Part shown: positions 43,275 through 51,714 of the stretch, in pieces
Layout: every line of letters begins with the position of its first letter
How positions within the stretch are numbered: the stretch's first letter is position 1
NCBI RefSeq assembly: GCF_000374045.1
Contig: NZ_KB893335.1
Span: forward strand, 1 to 51,714
DNA length: 51,714 nt
Direction of reading: 5' to 3'
From: Segetibacter koreensis DSM 18137
Lineage (GTDB): Bacteria; Bacteroidota; Bacteroidia; Chitinophagales; Chitinophagaceae
Notes under the pieces: generated by a model
Seen by the model: the letters and a program-made list of their open reading frames with translations, nothing else
What the model was told of the DNA's origin: nothing
Database searches by the model: none
Program-made: the position numbers and the translations under genes

Positions 43275-44623
43275 TATCTTTTTGCTATTAAGAGGTCTTG
43301 TATGACATGTAAAGTTTCTGTTTGTAAAGAAGCACTTATATAAGCCTTTGAAGAAGATACTTGTTCAAGATAATTTTTAGCTAATACCTTATCCCCTGCC
43401 CTGGCAAAAATCAAGGCGGCATGCGCTAGCAACGTAGGATTTTTACAGTTCGTTTTTAAAGCTTCTTTTATATATGGTATTGCTTTACCTGCTTTGTTTT
43501 GATTATAATACACCCACGCAACCGTTTCATTTACATCAATGTTATTTGGACGGCGGTTGTACTCCGCAAGCGCATGCGCTAAAGCTTTATCATTATCATT
43601 TACTTTTAAATAAGCATAAGCTAATTCCCTATCTGAATAATGACCTATATTTCCGTTAGTCAATTCTGCTTTAGAGGCTCTATTCATATTTTCAATGACT
43701 GATCGTGCAAGTGCCTCTGCCTTCTCATTTTGCCCGGCAAGACGGTAAACGTCAACCAATTCTTCGTTAAAAACATTATCCTCTACGAGGGAATAAGCTT
43801 TTAAATAATAATGTATTGCTTTTGTATAATCTTTTTTAGCTGTGGCAATCCGTGCCATTCCTGCTATTGCATACGCATAATCAGGTCTTTCGTCAAGTGC
43901 AATTGTATAATGCATTTCTGCACTCCTGATGTCGCCTGTATTTTCGTATAAATGCCCTAACTGAACCCGTGCCCATTCAGTTCCCTCCTCGCCTTGCATG
44001 CCGGCTCCTACGGCAAGTTTCATAGCCTCAATTGCTCCAGGGTTGTCTCCATAAATTTCACGCAGATAGGAAATTCTGGAGTAAGATCTTATATCGGGTC
44101 TGATAGAGACCATACTATCGGAGTTTTCTACTGCTTTTTTATAATTTCCCATTTCAACATTGGCATCTACCAAAAGACCGTAAATGAATGCATTGTAAGG
44201 GTTGATTTCTCTTGCTTTTTCCGCAACTTCAAGCCCCTCCGCAAAATGGTGCTGTGATAAATAAACAAGGGCCTTGTAAGTCAGAGCCTCAAAATTCTCA
44301 GGTTCTATTTTCAAAACATTGTTTACTTGTTGCAGAGCAGCCATGTCGTAATAAACATGATCACCGGTAATTCTTGCTTCCTGTATATATAATGCAGCTA
44401 AGCCAAGTAAAGATTTTTTATCTTCAGGATTTTCCTTTATCGCCAGTTGTAAGCGGTCTGCCGAGGCACGGGTTAGTATGTATTCATTACTTTTTGCAAG
44501 ATTTCCTTTTCTTTCTTTTAATTCATAACTGATGCCTTGCTCTTTGTTAGATCTTACTATTATAAAAACAATGGCAATCAAAAACAAAAGCAATGTAACA
44601 CGATAAATAATCTTCTTATTCAT
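43274..44623 (-). CDS. TPR-repeat protein with N-terminal membrane anchor
   Basis: The 449-residue protein has an N-terminal hydrophobic segment (VTLLLFLIAIVFIIV, residues 9-23) and about 9-10 TPR-like units, for example LLGLAALYIQEARITGDHVY, FEALTYKALVYLSQHHFAEG, AFIYGLLVDANVEMGNYKKA and VQLGHLYENTGDIRSAEMHY. It is probably membrane-tethered and periplasmic. The neighbours on both sides (DUF4331, HupE) are the same strand with tight spacing (77 bp and 1-bp overlap). The role is probably scaffolding; nothing else is visible. Confidence 0.85.
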   Translation of the reverse strand: MNKKIIYRVTLLLFLIAIVFIIVRSNKEQGISYELKERKGNLAKSNEYILTRASADRLQLAIKENPEDKKSLLGLAALYIQEARITGDHVYYDMAALQQVNNVLKIEPENFEALTYKALVYLSQHHFAEGLEVAEKAREINPYNAFIYGLLVDANVEMGNYKKAVENSDSMVSIRPDIRSYSRISYLREIYGDNPGAIEAMKLAVGAGMQGEEGTEWARVQLGHLYENTGDIRSAEMHYTIALDERPDYAYAIAGMARIATAKKDYTKAIHYYLKAYSLVEDNVFNEELVDVYRLAGQNEKAEALARSVIENMNRASKAELTNGNIGHYSDRELAYAYLKVNDNDKALAHALAEYNRRPNNIDVNETVAWVYYNQNKAGKAIPYIKEALKTNCKNPTLLAHAALIFARAGDKVLAKNYLEQVSSSKAYISASLQTETLHVIQDLLIAKR

Positions 44624-44700
44624 ACCTAATGTTTTATTGATAATTAATGAAAGGATAGCAAGCCTAAGGATTAGAAACCATAGGCTTGCTAATAAGGACG

Positions 44701-46806
44701 TTATTTAGCTTTAACGAGTGATAGTGTTTGAGTAACTGATCCGTTTTTACTAATAGCTATGTAATAAGTTCCTTTTGTTAAAGATGAGGCATTCCATTGA
44801 AGGGTATAAGTTCCGGCATCCTGCTTTTTATCTGCCAAAATTTTCAATGCCTTTCCAGATACATCATACAGCAGGATTTTTACCTGCGAAGGTGCATCGA
44901 CTCTATATTTTAATGTACTGGTGTTAACGACAGGATTTGGTGAAGAAATAGCCGAAACCTCCGGCGTTGCTATACCTAATTTTTGTGCTACCGGAAATGA
45001 TCCCATTGTTCTTTTTTCCTCCTTCTGATTGTTATCTTCGCTGCAACTGCACACGTGCGTACCTGCCCACGGCGTTTGTTCAAACGGAAATTTTGATTTA
45101 AAAGCTGTGTCATTTTTTTCAATACCCGTGGTATAGTTGTACACACTTAGCAGGTTTTTTGTAACAGGATTAGTTCCGTCAAAATCGTCGTACCACAACC
45201 CTATTGCAGCGAGCACTATTCCACTGACAGCCTGCAACTCTATACGGGTTACATCATCTTCCAGCCTCCTTCCGTTAGGAAAGCCATCCATATTTGGAAT
45301 AAATTGAATTTTTGAAGATCCATTAAACCTTTTATCTGTTAATCCTAATACTGCAGCCTGGATTAAACCCAAAGAACTAAAATCAGGATCATCTCTTTTC
45401 GTTACAGGAACAGCCATATTAAGGCGTAACATGTCACCACCATTAGGCAGGAAATTACTAATAAATGGCTTGCCTGCCGCTAAAGGATTGCCACCTTTGC
45501 CCGTTGCTAACTGATAAGGAGGTAAATTAGGAACACCGGTATGAAAAATAGGCCATAGGTCGACTGATCGAGGAGACTTGGATGCAGGCAAAAGCAGACT
45601 GCCAAAAGCATTTTCAGCCAGCGCTGTTCCGTTAAGAGCGGCGCTTCCTTTCAATCCGTATAGACCATTTCCACCATTTCCAAAATCAAATTGTCCTAAA
45701 GATTTTCTTTGAATTCGCAATGGTTTAAACGCAGGGATTGCACCTCCAAACTGGGAGTCATCCATATAAAGGGCTAGCTCGGGATTGTAAAAAAAATTGC
45801 CAAATTCCTTTAATTCAGAGAGGTCATCATAAGGAGTTAAGCGATTCCAATAATCTTTATAAGCGATAGGAACAACCGCTTCATTAGTTAAAGGCATACC
45901 TAATCTTGATACCTGCACCCAGTCTCCTGAATATGATTCAAAGTTTTTTGAAATATGATCTGTAGCGTTATTCAAGGTTTTAATTCTTTGGCGGCTTGCA
46001 CTGGCCCACACACCAATAACAAAATCAGGATCAAGTATATTTTTAGCCTGAGAAGCCTTCTTATGATCTTTTTGTAACCTCGAAATATCAATTTCCATTG
46101 CAATAGTAGAAACGTTCATACATTTTAATCCATCTACAGGGCGACCCATTTGCCGGGGCGCATCACCAAGATCAAAAATGCCTCCAAGGTCAACAAAAAA
46201 AGGATCATCAACAGGACCGGCAAAAATGCGTTCACCATCACCATCATCCTGAATGTTTTTATACATTAATGAATCATAGCTTGGTGCATTTAAACCGACC
46301 GGCGAACTGATAGAACGAGGTCCAATGTTGGGAGGAGGCACAATGCCGTCATACAGTACTCTTAGCCATGATTTACCACCATCCATACTTCTGTCAACTG
46401 TATATCTTGTCCGTAGGTTTTCTTTTCCCAATCGTATATTGAAAAAAGTATTTGGGTCTCTTCTTGAATTTGCGGTACTAAACAGAAAACGATAAATAAT
46501 ATCATCGCCTTTTGTTGCCGGATTATTGTCTATGTGAATTTCATAACGTACGTCTTCGCCGAAATGATAAAAATTAGGACCGCCTTGTGGCGACTGGAGT
46601 GGAATATAGTTAGCAATAATTACTACCTTGTTGGGATTTGTCGGGCTTCGGAAAGCATATAAGTCTGTGTTGTCCGCCTGGGGATCATTGGCAATCATGG
46701 GTGCCTCCCTATGACTGGAAGACATGAGAATAGCAGAAAAAACCGGTAGGCACAACAATGCCAATAACCATTTATGCCTGTGAGGCAATAAGGTTTTGTT
46801 CTTCAT
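44701..46806 (-). CDS. DUF4331 protein with T9SS sorting domain
   Basis: The 701-residue protein has a signal peptide (HKWLLALLCLPVFSAILMSS) followed by SSHREAPMIANDPQADNTDL, the hallmark start of DUF4331, and further conserved segments such as FYHFGEDVRYEIHIDNNPAT and VPIAYKDYWNRLTPYDDLSE. Residues 620-701 are a T9SS type A domain (SSPNPVVNTSTLKYRV ... GTYTLQWNASSLTKGTYYIA). The family's function is unknown; secretion or surface display is implied. It heads a three-gene unit with the TPR and HupE-like genes. Confidence 0.92.
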   Translation of the reverse strand: MKNKTLLPHRHKWLLALLCLPVFSAILMSSSHREAPMIANDPQADNTDLYAFRSPTNPNKVVIIANYIPLQSPQGGPNFYHFGEDVRYEIHIDNNPATKGDDIIYRFLFSTANSRRDPNTFFNIRLGKENLRTRYTVDRSMDGGKSWLRVLYDGIVPPPNIGPRSISSPVGLNAPSYDSLMYKNIQDDGDGERIFAGPVDDPFFVDLGGIFDLGDAPRQMGRPVDGLKCMNVSTIAMEIDISRLQKDHKKASQAKNILDPDFVIGVWASASRQRIKTLNNATDHISKNFESYSGDWVQVSRLGMPLTNEAVVPIAYKDYWNRLTPYDDLSELKEFGNFFYNPELALYMDDSQFGGAIPAFKPLRIQRKSLGQFDFGNGGNGLYGLKGSAALNGTALAENAFGSLLLPASKSPRSVDLWPIFHTGVPNLPPYQLATGKGGNPLAAGKPFISNFLPNGGDMLRLNMAVPVTKRDDPDFSSLGLIQAAVLGLTDKRFNGSSKIQFIPNMDGFPNGRRLEDDVTRIELQAVSGIVLAAIGLWYDDFDGTNPVTKNLLSVYNYTTGIEKNDTAFKSKFPFEQTPWAGTHVCSCSEDNNQKEEKRTMGSFPVAQKLGIATPEVSAISSPNPVVNTSTLKYRVDAPSQVKILLYDVSGKALKILADKKQDAGTYTLQWNASSLTKGTYYIAISKNGSVTQTLSLVKAK

Positions 46807-47488
46807 TTTAGAAAAGTTTTAAATAATTAATTTAAAGTCTGATGACATGCGAGATTTTTCATAGAAGAAATTTGAATTATAGGGGCAGTATCAGCGAAGT
46901 AAGCCGGCTTTGAAACGATGAACTAAGCGCCATAACTTTACTAACGTAAAATTTTGTTAAACGGATTTAGAGATTATTATTTTTTTTGAATTTATTTCTT
47001 ATTCATTGATAACAAATGCAGAAGAGCCGCCACAGCTCGTTGGCTACAATAAAAAATTAAAAACTATCAAGAGAAGCACGGTGCATTTCTCTAAAAACCT
47101 TAAAATAAAAAGTTGATATAATTCCAAATAAATATTACCACCAGTTTTTGTAGACGACTTATGGGATGAGAGTTAATATCAGAAAAAAAGTAAATAAAAT
47201 CGAAATAGTTCATTTAATAATATGCATCCAGTAGATAGATAGATAGATAGATAGACATTATGAGCAATTTAAAAATGAAGCCGTATGAAGCGTGTTAGGA
47301 ATTTAATATCCATTTCTTAATAACTTTCAAGATATAATATAAGCAACTATAAGGTTGTTATATTGCAAGTCCATAACAAAAATGTAAGAGAAGAAAGAAA
47401 TAAAAAAGCCGTAGTTAACAATGCCAGAGGCTTAACTAAAGATTTTTGATCTTACTTGTATTGATTAAAAGCATTAACAAAAAACAAT
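46807..47488. other. Non-coding stretch with a TAGA tandem repeat
   Basis: No gene was recognised. It contains a perfect six-unit TAGA repeat (24 bases, 47232-47255). It separates two minus-strand genes, so it holds the DUF4331 leader and the end region of the histidine kinase gene. Confidence 0.5.
47232..47255. repeat. (TAGA)6 microsatellite
   Basis: Six perfect copies of TAGA. Tetranucleotide runs of this length are unusual in bacterial intergenic DNA and tend to vary in copy number. Confidence 0.85.
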
Positions 47489-50400
47489 TTACTCAATAGG
47501 TAAAAAAACTTTAAAGGTTGCTCCTTTGCCAGGTTGACTTACAGCTTCAATAAATCCTTTATGGTTTTCTACTACCTTCCGCACAATAGCGAGGCCAATA
47601 CCGGTGCCTTCATACTCTGTCTTACCATGCAAGCGTTGAAACATTTTAAAAATCTTATCGGCGTACTCTTGTTCAAACCCTATTCCATTGTCTGAAATTT
47701 CGATCAGGTTATACAACTTGTTTTTGGACTCCTCGAGCCGATCAGACGAATTGATATTTTCTCCGCTTACAACAGCAGAATAAATACTTATTTGCGGACT
47801 AACATTACGCTTACTGAACTTAAGAGCATTGGTAATTAAATTTTGAAATAGCTGCTGCATTTGTCTTTTGTGTCCTTTAATAACAGGTAAAGCACCTACC
47901 ATTACCCGAGCTTTTTTCTCAGCAACTTCCAATTCAAGATCTTCCAAAACCTGTGTCACTTTTTTATTAAGGTCAACTTCATCTAAATAATTAATTGAGG
48001 TGGAAACGTGCGAATATTCTAAAAGATCATCGATCAAATTTTTCATTCGTTCAGTTGCTTTCTCCATCCGCTCAAAGTAATGTTGGTCATCATCCAATAA
48101 TCTCCCTTGCAAATTCTTTTTTAACCTTTCTGAAAAAGTTCGAATCTTCCTGATAGGTTCTTTAAGGTCATGTGAGGCAGCATAGGCAAACTCTTCCAGG
48201 TTAGCATTAGAACGCTTAAGTTCATTCATAGTTCTTTCTAATTGCAACTGAGATTCCTTTACTGAGGTGACGTCTGTAAATATGTGAATTAGGTGATCAT
48301 TATCCATTTTAGAAAGAGTGAGCTCCAGCCATCTGTCTGTTACCTCCATATAATATTGAATAAGCGAAGGTTCACCTGTTGCTAATGTTTTTAAACACGT
48401 TTGGCCGTAAGAGGAATTTAAAATATTGGGATCTAGTTCAACTGCTGTTTTAGATAAATAAATGTCTTCAGGCAGACCAACATATTTTACAGCAGAGGCG
48501 TTGGCAAGAATTGTATTGGCATCATATATTTCGCCTCTTTCATTCCTTATCATTTCGGTAACGGAAATACCATTAGAGGAATTTTTTAAAATATTATCCA
48601 ACAGGTTTTTTTGGTCCTCCAACTCAATGGTTCGCTCTTTCACCTTCTCTTCTAACAATTCAGACCCTTTCTTTTGATCATCTATATCCGTACAAGTGCC
48701 GTACCATTTTAAAATAGCACCCGCTTCGTCTTTTAACGGCAATGCCCTTCCTAGAAACCACCTATACTGACCGTCAAAGCGCTTAAAACGATATTCAATT
48801 TCGTATGGACTACCCGTTTTTAAACTATGTAGCCAAACATCCCACGCCCTCTCCTGATCATCAGGATGCACTGCAGTATTCCAGCCCCCATCTTTGGATT
48901 GCTCATCCGTTAAACCTGTGTAATCGTACCATTGCTTGTTATAAAAATCATGATAACCATCAGCTTTGGTTGCCCAAATTATTTGAGGCATAAAATCCGT
49001 TACAAACTTAAATTCCTGGTTACTCTCTTCCACCTTCATTTTCGACACGACCTGTTCAGTAACATCGGTTGCTGCCACCATAACGCCAGATATGTTGCCT
49101 TCACTTTCTGCAAAAGCTTCGTATAGCACGTTTATATAGACTGTTTCAACTCTTTCACTGCGTGGTAAGTTAACGGGAATACCAAGCGCAGAAAAGGTTT
49201 TACCTGTAGTAAACACGCCCCTTAACAATTCCTCATACCCCTGGTTGGTAGCTTCTGGCAATCCTCTAAATATAGATTTATGAAGTAGTTCTTCCTTGCT
49301 TCTGCCCCATAATTCAAACATGCGCTCATTAGCAATTTCAACAACGAACTCAGGTCCTTTTAAGATACCCATTGCAACCGGTGATTGCAGAATCATATTT
49401 CGAAAATTGTTCTCGCTTTCTTCTACCTTTCTACGAGCCATTACCTTTGCCGTGTTGTCAAGAACCCATACAGCTACTTTTTTCACAATGCCTTGGTTGT
49501 TTTTCATCGGTTCATAAGCGAAGCTAATGTATACCATTTCCTCTTTCCCATGCCGAATCAACATTAATTCGGCATCATCAGCACGATAAGTAACACCTTC
49601 GTTTATTACCTTATTAAGAGCGTCTTCATAATGTATACGCGCTTCGGCAAAAGCATCCCAAAAAAACTTTCCTACAATCTCATCCATCGTCTTGCCAGAT
49701 ATTTCAATAAAGCGATCGTTTGCTATTTGAGCGATTAAGCTCGTAGCGTCTATTACACAAACACCGATCGGTGCCTGCAAAACCATATTACGCAGATCTT
49801 GCTCACTTTCTTCTACCTTCTTTCGAGACCTAACCTCTTTTGTTACATCTATAGCCGTATGGTGAATACCGTAAATGTTGCCCTCTTTGTTACGCAAGGC
49901 TTTATAAGTAAAATTGAAATAGAAGGGTTGCAACCTTCCATCTACACGCAAAAATGCTTCCTCTTCGATACCGGTGTAAGGTATCCCTGTTAAATAAACC
50001 TCATCTATCAAACCAAGGAACGGTTGCCCCTTTAATTCTGGTAAGGCTTCACCTATCGGCATCCCTATTATTGTATTGTCTTTGCCCCAATAACTTAGCA
50101 TAATGTCATTTGCATGCTGTATTTGCAGTTCTCTACCCAGATATAAGCCGGTAGCTACAGCAGCTTCCTCAATAAAGGTGCGAAAACGATGCTCACTTTC
50201 TTCTATATTCTTTTGGTAATGGAACTGCACAGTTACATTATGAGCTACGCAAAAAATACTGGCGGGCACCACGTCTTCCGGGCTAAGAAAATGAGGTTTA
50301 AATACAAGATCAAAGTAGCGAAGTTCCCTTACTCCGTCAATAAGTATAACTGCAGGAAAATTACCAACATGGTACGGCTGGCCTGTATTGCGTACCTCAT

Positions 50401-51016
50401 CCAGTATTCCGATCAAGCCCTGAAGGCCAGCTTCTGGTAGTGCGTCAATGATTGGTTTACCCACTATTGAAGATGTTCTGCCCAAAAATAGGAGCATATC
50501 TTTGTTTGCAAGTTCAACTACATAATCGGGACCTCCTACAATACAAACCGCAACAGGTGCACTCATAAAAAGATTATAAGCTTTTTCGATACCTTTTGTT
50601 GTTGCTATCTCTTTTTCTGCCTTTACATAGTCGGTAATATCTATTGCTGAATGAATGATATATTGTACATCACCTTCATCACTTAAGATCGGTGCGTTGT
50701 TAATCTTCTAATACTTTTTACAAAAAGTACCATCCGGGTTAGGGGTATCATATCGCTGCACCGCTATCTCGTGCGATGTCTTATTGGCAATGATATATTC
50801 AAATGAAGCCTGCAGGTTTTCTTCACCATTGAAGTTTAGATCTTCAGGGTTTTTTGGAAAGACTGTAAAGTGTCCCTTTTTAATTACATCCTTTCGATTC
50901 ATTCCAAACGCTTTGATAAAGTCATTACTTACAGCAACGTGAGTATAAACAGGTGCATCAGGAAGTACGATCACGCTTATACCTGGTGTTGCTTCATACG
51001 CTCTAAAATCCATCAT
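47489..51016 (-). pseudogene. Multi-PAS sensor histidine kinase interrupted by one amber codon
   Basis: Two frames in the same register, 50708-51016 and the rest to 47489, form one protein of about 1175 residues split by a single TAG (50708-50710). The sequence across the break is RYDTPNPDGTFCKKY, stop, KINNAPILSDEGDVQYIIHS; a Trp (TGG) is expected. Downstream are six or seven PAS/PAC units joined by VEESE-type linkers, then a HisKA domain (AASHDLKEPIRKIRTFSERL; His799 of the 1025-residue part) and an HATPase_c domain (NLITNALKFSK, DNGIGFEQEYADKIFKMFQR, GTGIGLAIVRKVVE). It has no membrane segment, so the sensor is cytoplasmic. The downstream part has an ATG at 50566 (MSAPVAVCIVGGPDYV) and may be translated as a shorter, active kinase. 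Confidence 0.85.
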
Positions 51017-51450
51017 TGACTAGCTATAGTTGGGTTAAGAATATTTGACTCGCAAAGGAAGGACTAAATTAAGTGTAATAACAAATATTCAAATAGTTTT
51101 CCTTGTACTGAAAATGGTGCAAAATATTATTTTCATAAATGCGATGAAAAAGATCATAAGTAAGGGGTAGAAAGAATATAGACCAGTGGAGCAAAATATT
51201 GCATCAGTCATTCGGTTTTAATTACATGTCCCCTGTCCTCTTCAAAATACTCCAACCGCCGAAGTTTTAATAGTACCCCAAAGAGGTTTACTCTGCTTCT
51301 GCTAAGTTTTCATTATAACTATTTATGTAATATTGACAAGGCCTGAAATAAATGAAGAGCGATTTGCATTTAACTTTTGCGTCTGGTGATTTTTAGATAC
51401 TATTCTTTCTTTTCAAACGTTTATACAAAAATTAGAAAATACAATATCTC
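51017..51450. other. Divergent intergenic region
   Basis: About 430 bases between the kinase gene (minus) and the secreted-protein gene (plus). Nothing was recognised, but promoters for both are expected here. Confidence 0.4.
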
Positions 51451-51714
51451 ATGAAAAAACTTTATTCAGTTCATGCAATTAAAATATTTCTTGTCATTGC
51501 TTCTGTTTTAACGGCCAGTTCTGCTTTTTCCCAATTAAAGATCGGCTCTAACCCAACACAAATAAACAAGTCCTCCATCCTGGAATTGGAAAGTGACAGA
51601 CAAGGTTTTTTGCTACCTCGATTAACTGATACTGCAACTATTAACACGCTCACCCCACCTGACGGTATGTTAATTTACCTATCCTCACCGGCAGCGGCAG
51701 GAAGAGGGTTATAC
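51451..51714 (+). CDS. Secreted protein of unknown function, N-terminal part (cut by window edge)
   Basis: From the ATG at 51451 the frame is open to the window end: signal peptide (HAIKIFLVIASVLTASSAFS), then QLKIGSNPTQINKSSILELE, SDRQGFLLPRLTDTATINTL, PPDGMLIYLSS. The pattern IGxNPTxINxSSILELES, then GFLLPRLT, and PPDGMLIY is common at the start of large Bacteroidota surface proteins. The function is unknown and the C-terminus is not visible. Confidence 0.8.
   Translation, partial: MKKLYSVHAIKIFLVIASVLTASSAFSQLKIGSNPTQINKSSILELESDRQGFLLPRLTDTATINTLTPPDGMLIYLSSPAAAGRGLY

Noticed and set aside
47221-47260. TAGATAGA run as a CRISPR-like or iteron array
   Set aside because: Perfect 4-base units with no spacers; it is a simple microsatellite.

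Overview
The window looks like chromosomal DNA of a Bacteroidota bacterium, most likely a soil or plant-associated relative of the Chitinophagaceae. Evidence: about 40% GC, type IX secretion (T9SS) C-terminal sorting domains on two proteins, Bacteroidota-type TAnnTTTG promoter motifs, an IntDOT-like tyrosine recombinase with TGLA in place of TGLR, and families common in that group (DUF4331, delta-60 repeats, MobA/MobC of Bacteroidota elements). No rRNA gene or CRISPR array was seen; there is one tRNA gene.

Layout. (1) 1-3.5 kb is scrap-rich chromosome or older mobile DNA: the 5' end of an IS110-family transposase, a decayed radC, a response-regulator fragment, a YdeI/DUF1905 gene, a YhcG (DUF1016) fragment and two small hypothetical genes. 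(2) 3578-37141 looks like an integrated genomic island of about 33.5 kb. Its right edge is a complete tRNA-Arg(ACG) gene (37118-37194) with a tyrosine recombinase gene beside it. Its left edge is a 22-bp copy of the tRNA 3' end (21/22 identical) followed by a tRNA-type terminator. (3) To the right of the tRNA lie intact chromosomal-looking genes: a 1509-aa multidomain secreted enzyme, a DUF4331-TPR-HupE cluster, and a large multi-PAS histidine kinase gene interrupted by one amber codon.

Inside the island. The left third carries arabinoxylan-degrading genes on the plus strand (GH127/GH146-type beta-L-arabinofuranosidase, GH8 exo-oligoxylanase, a dead CE1-type esterase, GH10 xylanase). Opposite them is a tight minus-strand run: two secreted esterases, a CitMHS-type carboxylate transporter, a frameshifted amidohydrolase, and AtuA split into two overlapping genes. 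Together they suggest cutting substituted xylan outside the cytoplasm, releasing an esterified acid, then importing and breaking down a carboxylate; the acid is not identified. The centre holds a mobilization module (MobC, MobA relaxase, a coiled-coil membrane protein, an excisionase-like HTH protein and a nested inverted repeat that may be oriT). The right half is a graveyard: a pirin fragment, a monooxygenase fragment, a truncated esterase abutting an exonuclease fragment, a YhcG-luciferase-like chimera, SRAP, an IS6-family copy, a truncated cupin and a broken membrane protein. Intact genes among them are a flavin-dependent luciferase-like monooxygenase, an MRJP/SMP-30-like protein, a CBM-propeller lipoprotein, a DoxX-like protein, an outer-membrane barrel and a 14-repeat delta-60 protein.

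The most notable points are the tRNA-bounded island with carbohydrate cargo, the fusion of an unassigned lyase-like module to GH88 in one secreted polypeptide, the esterase-CitMHS-amidohydrolase-AtuA operon, and an attC-like folded repeat beside a truncated cupin gene. Large genes of 3-4.5 kb are intact while many small ones have several frameshifts each, so the decay looks biological rather than a sequencing artefact. All family assignments were made by eye, without database searches.
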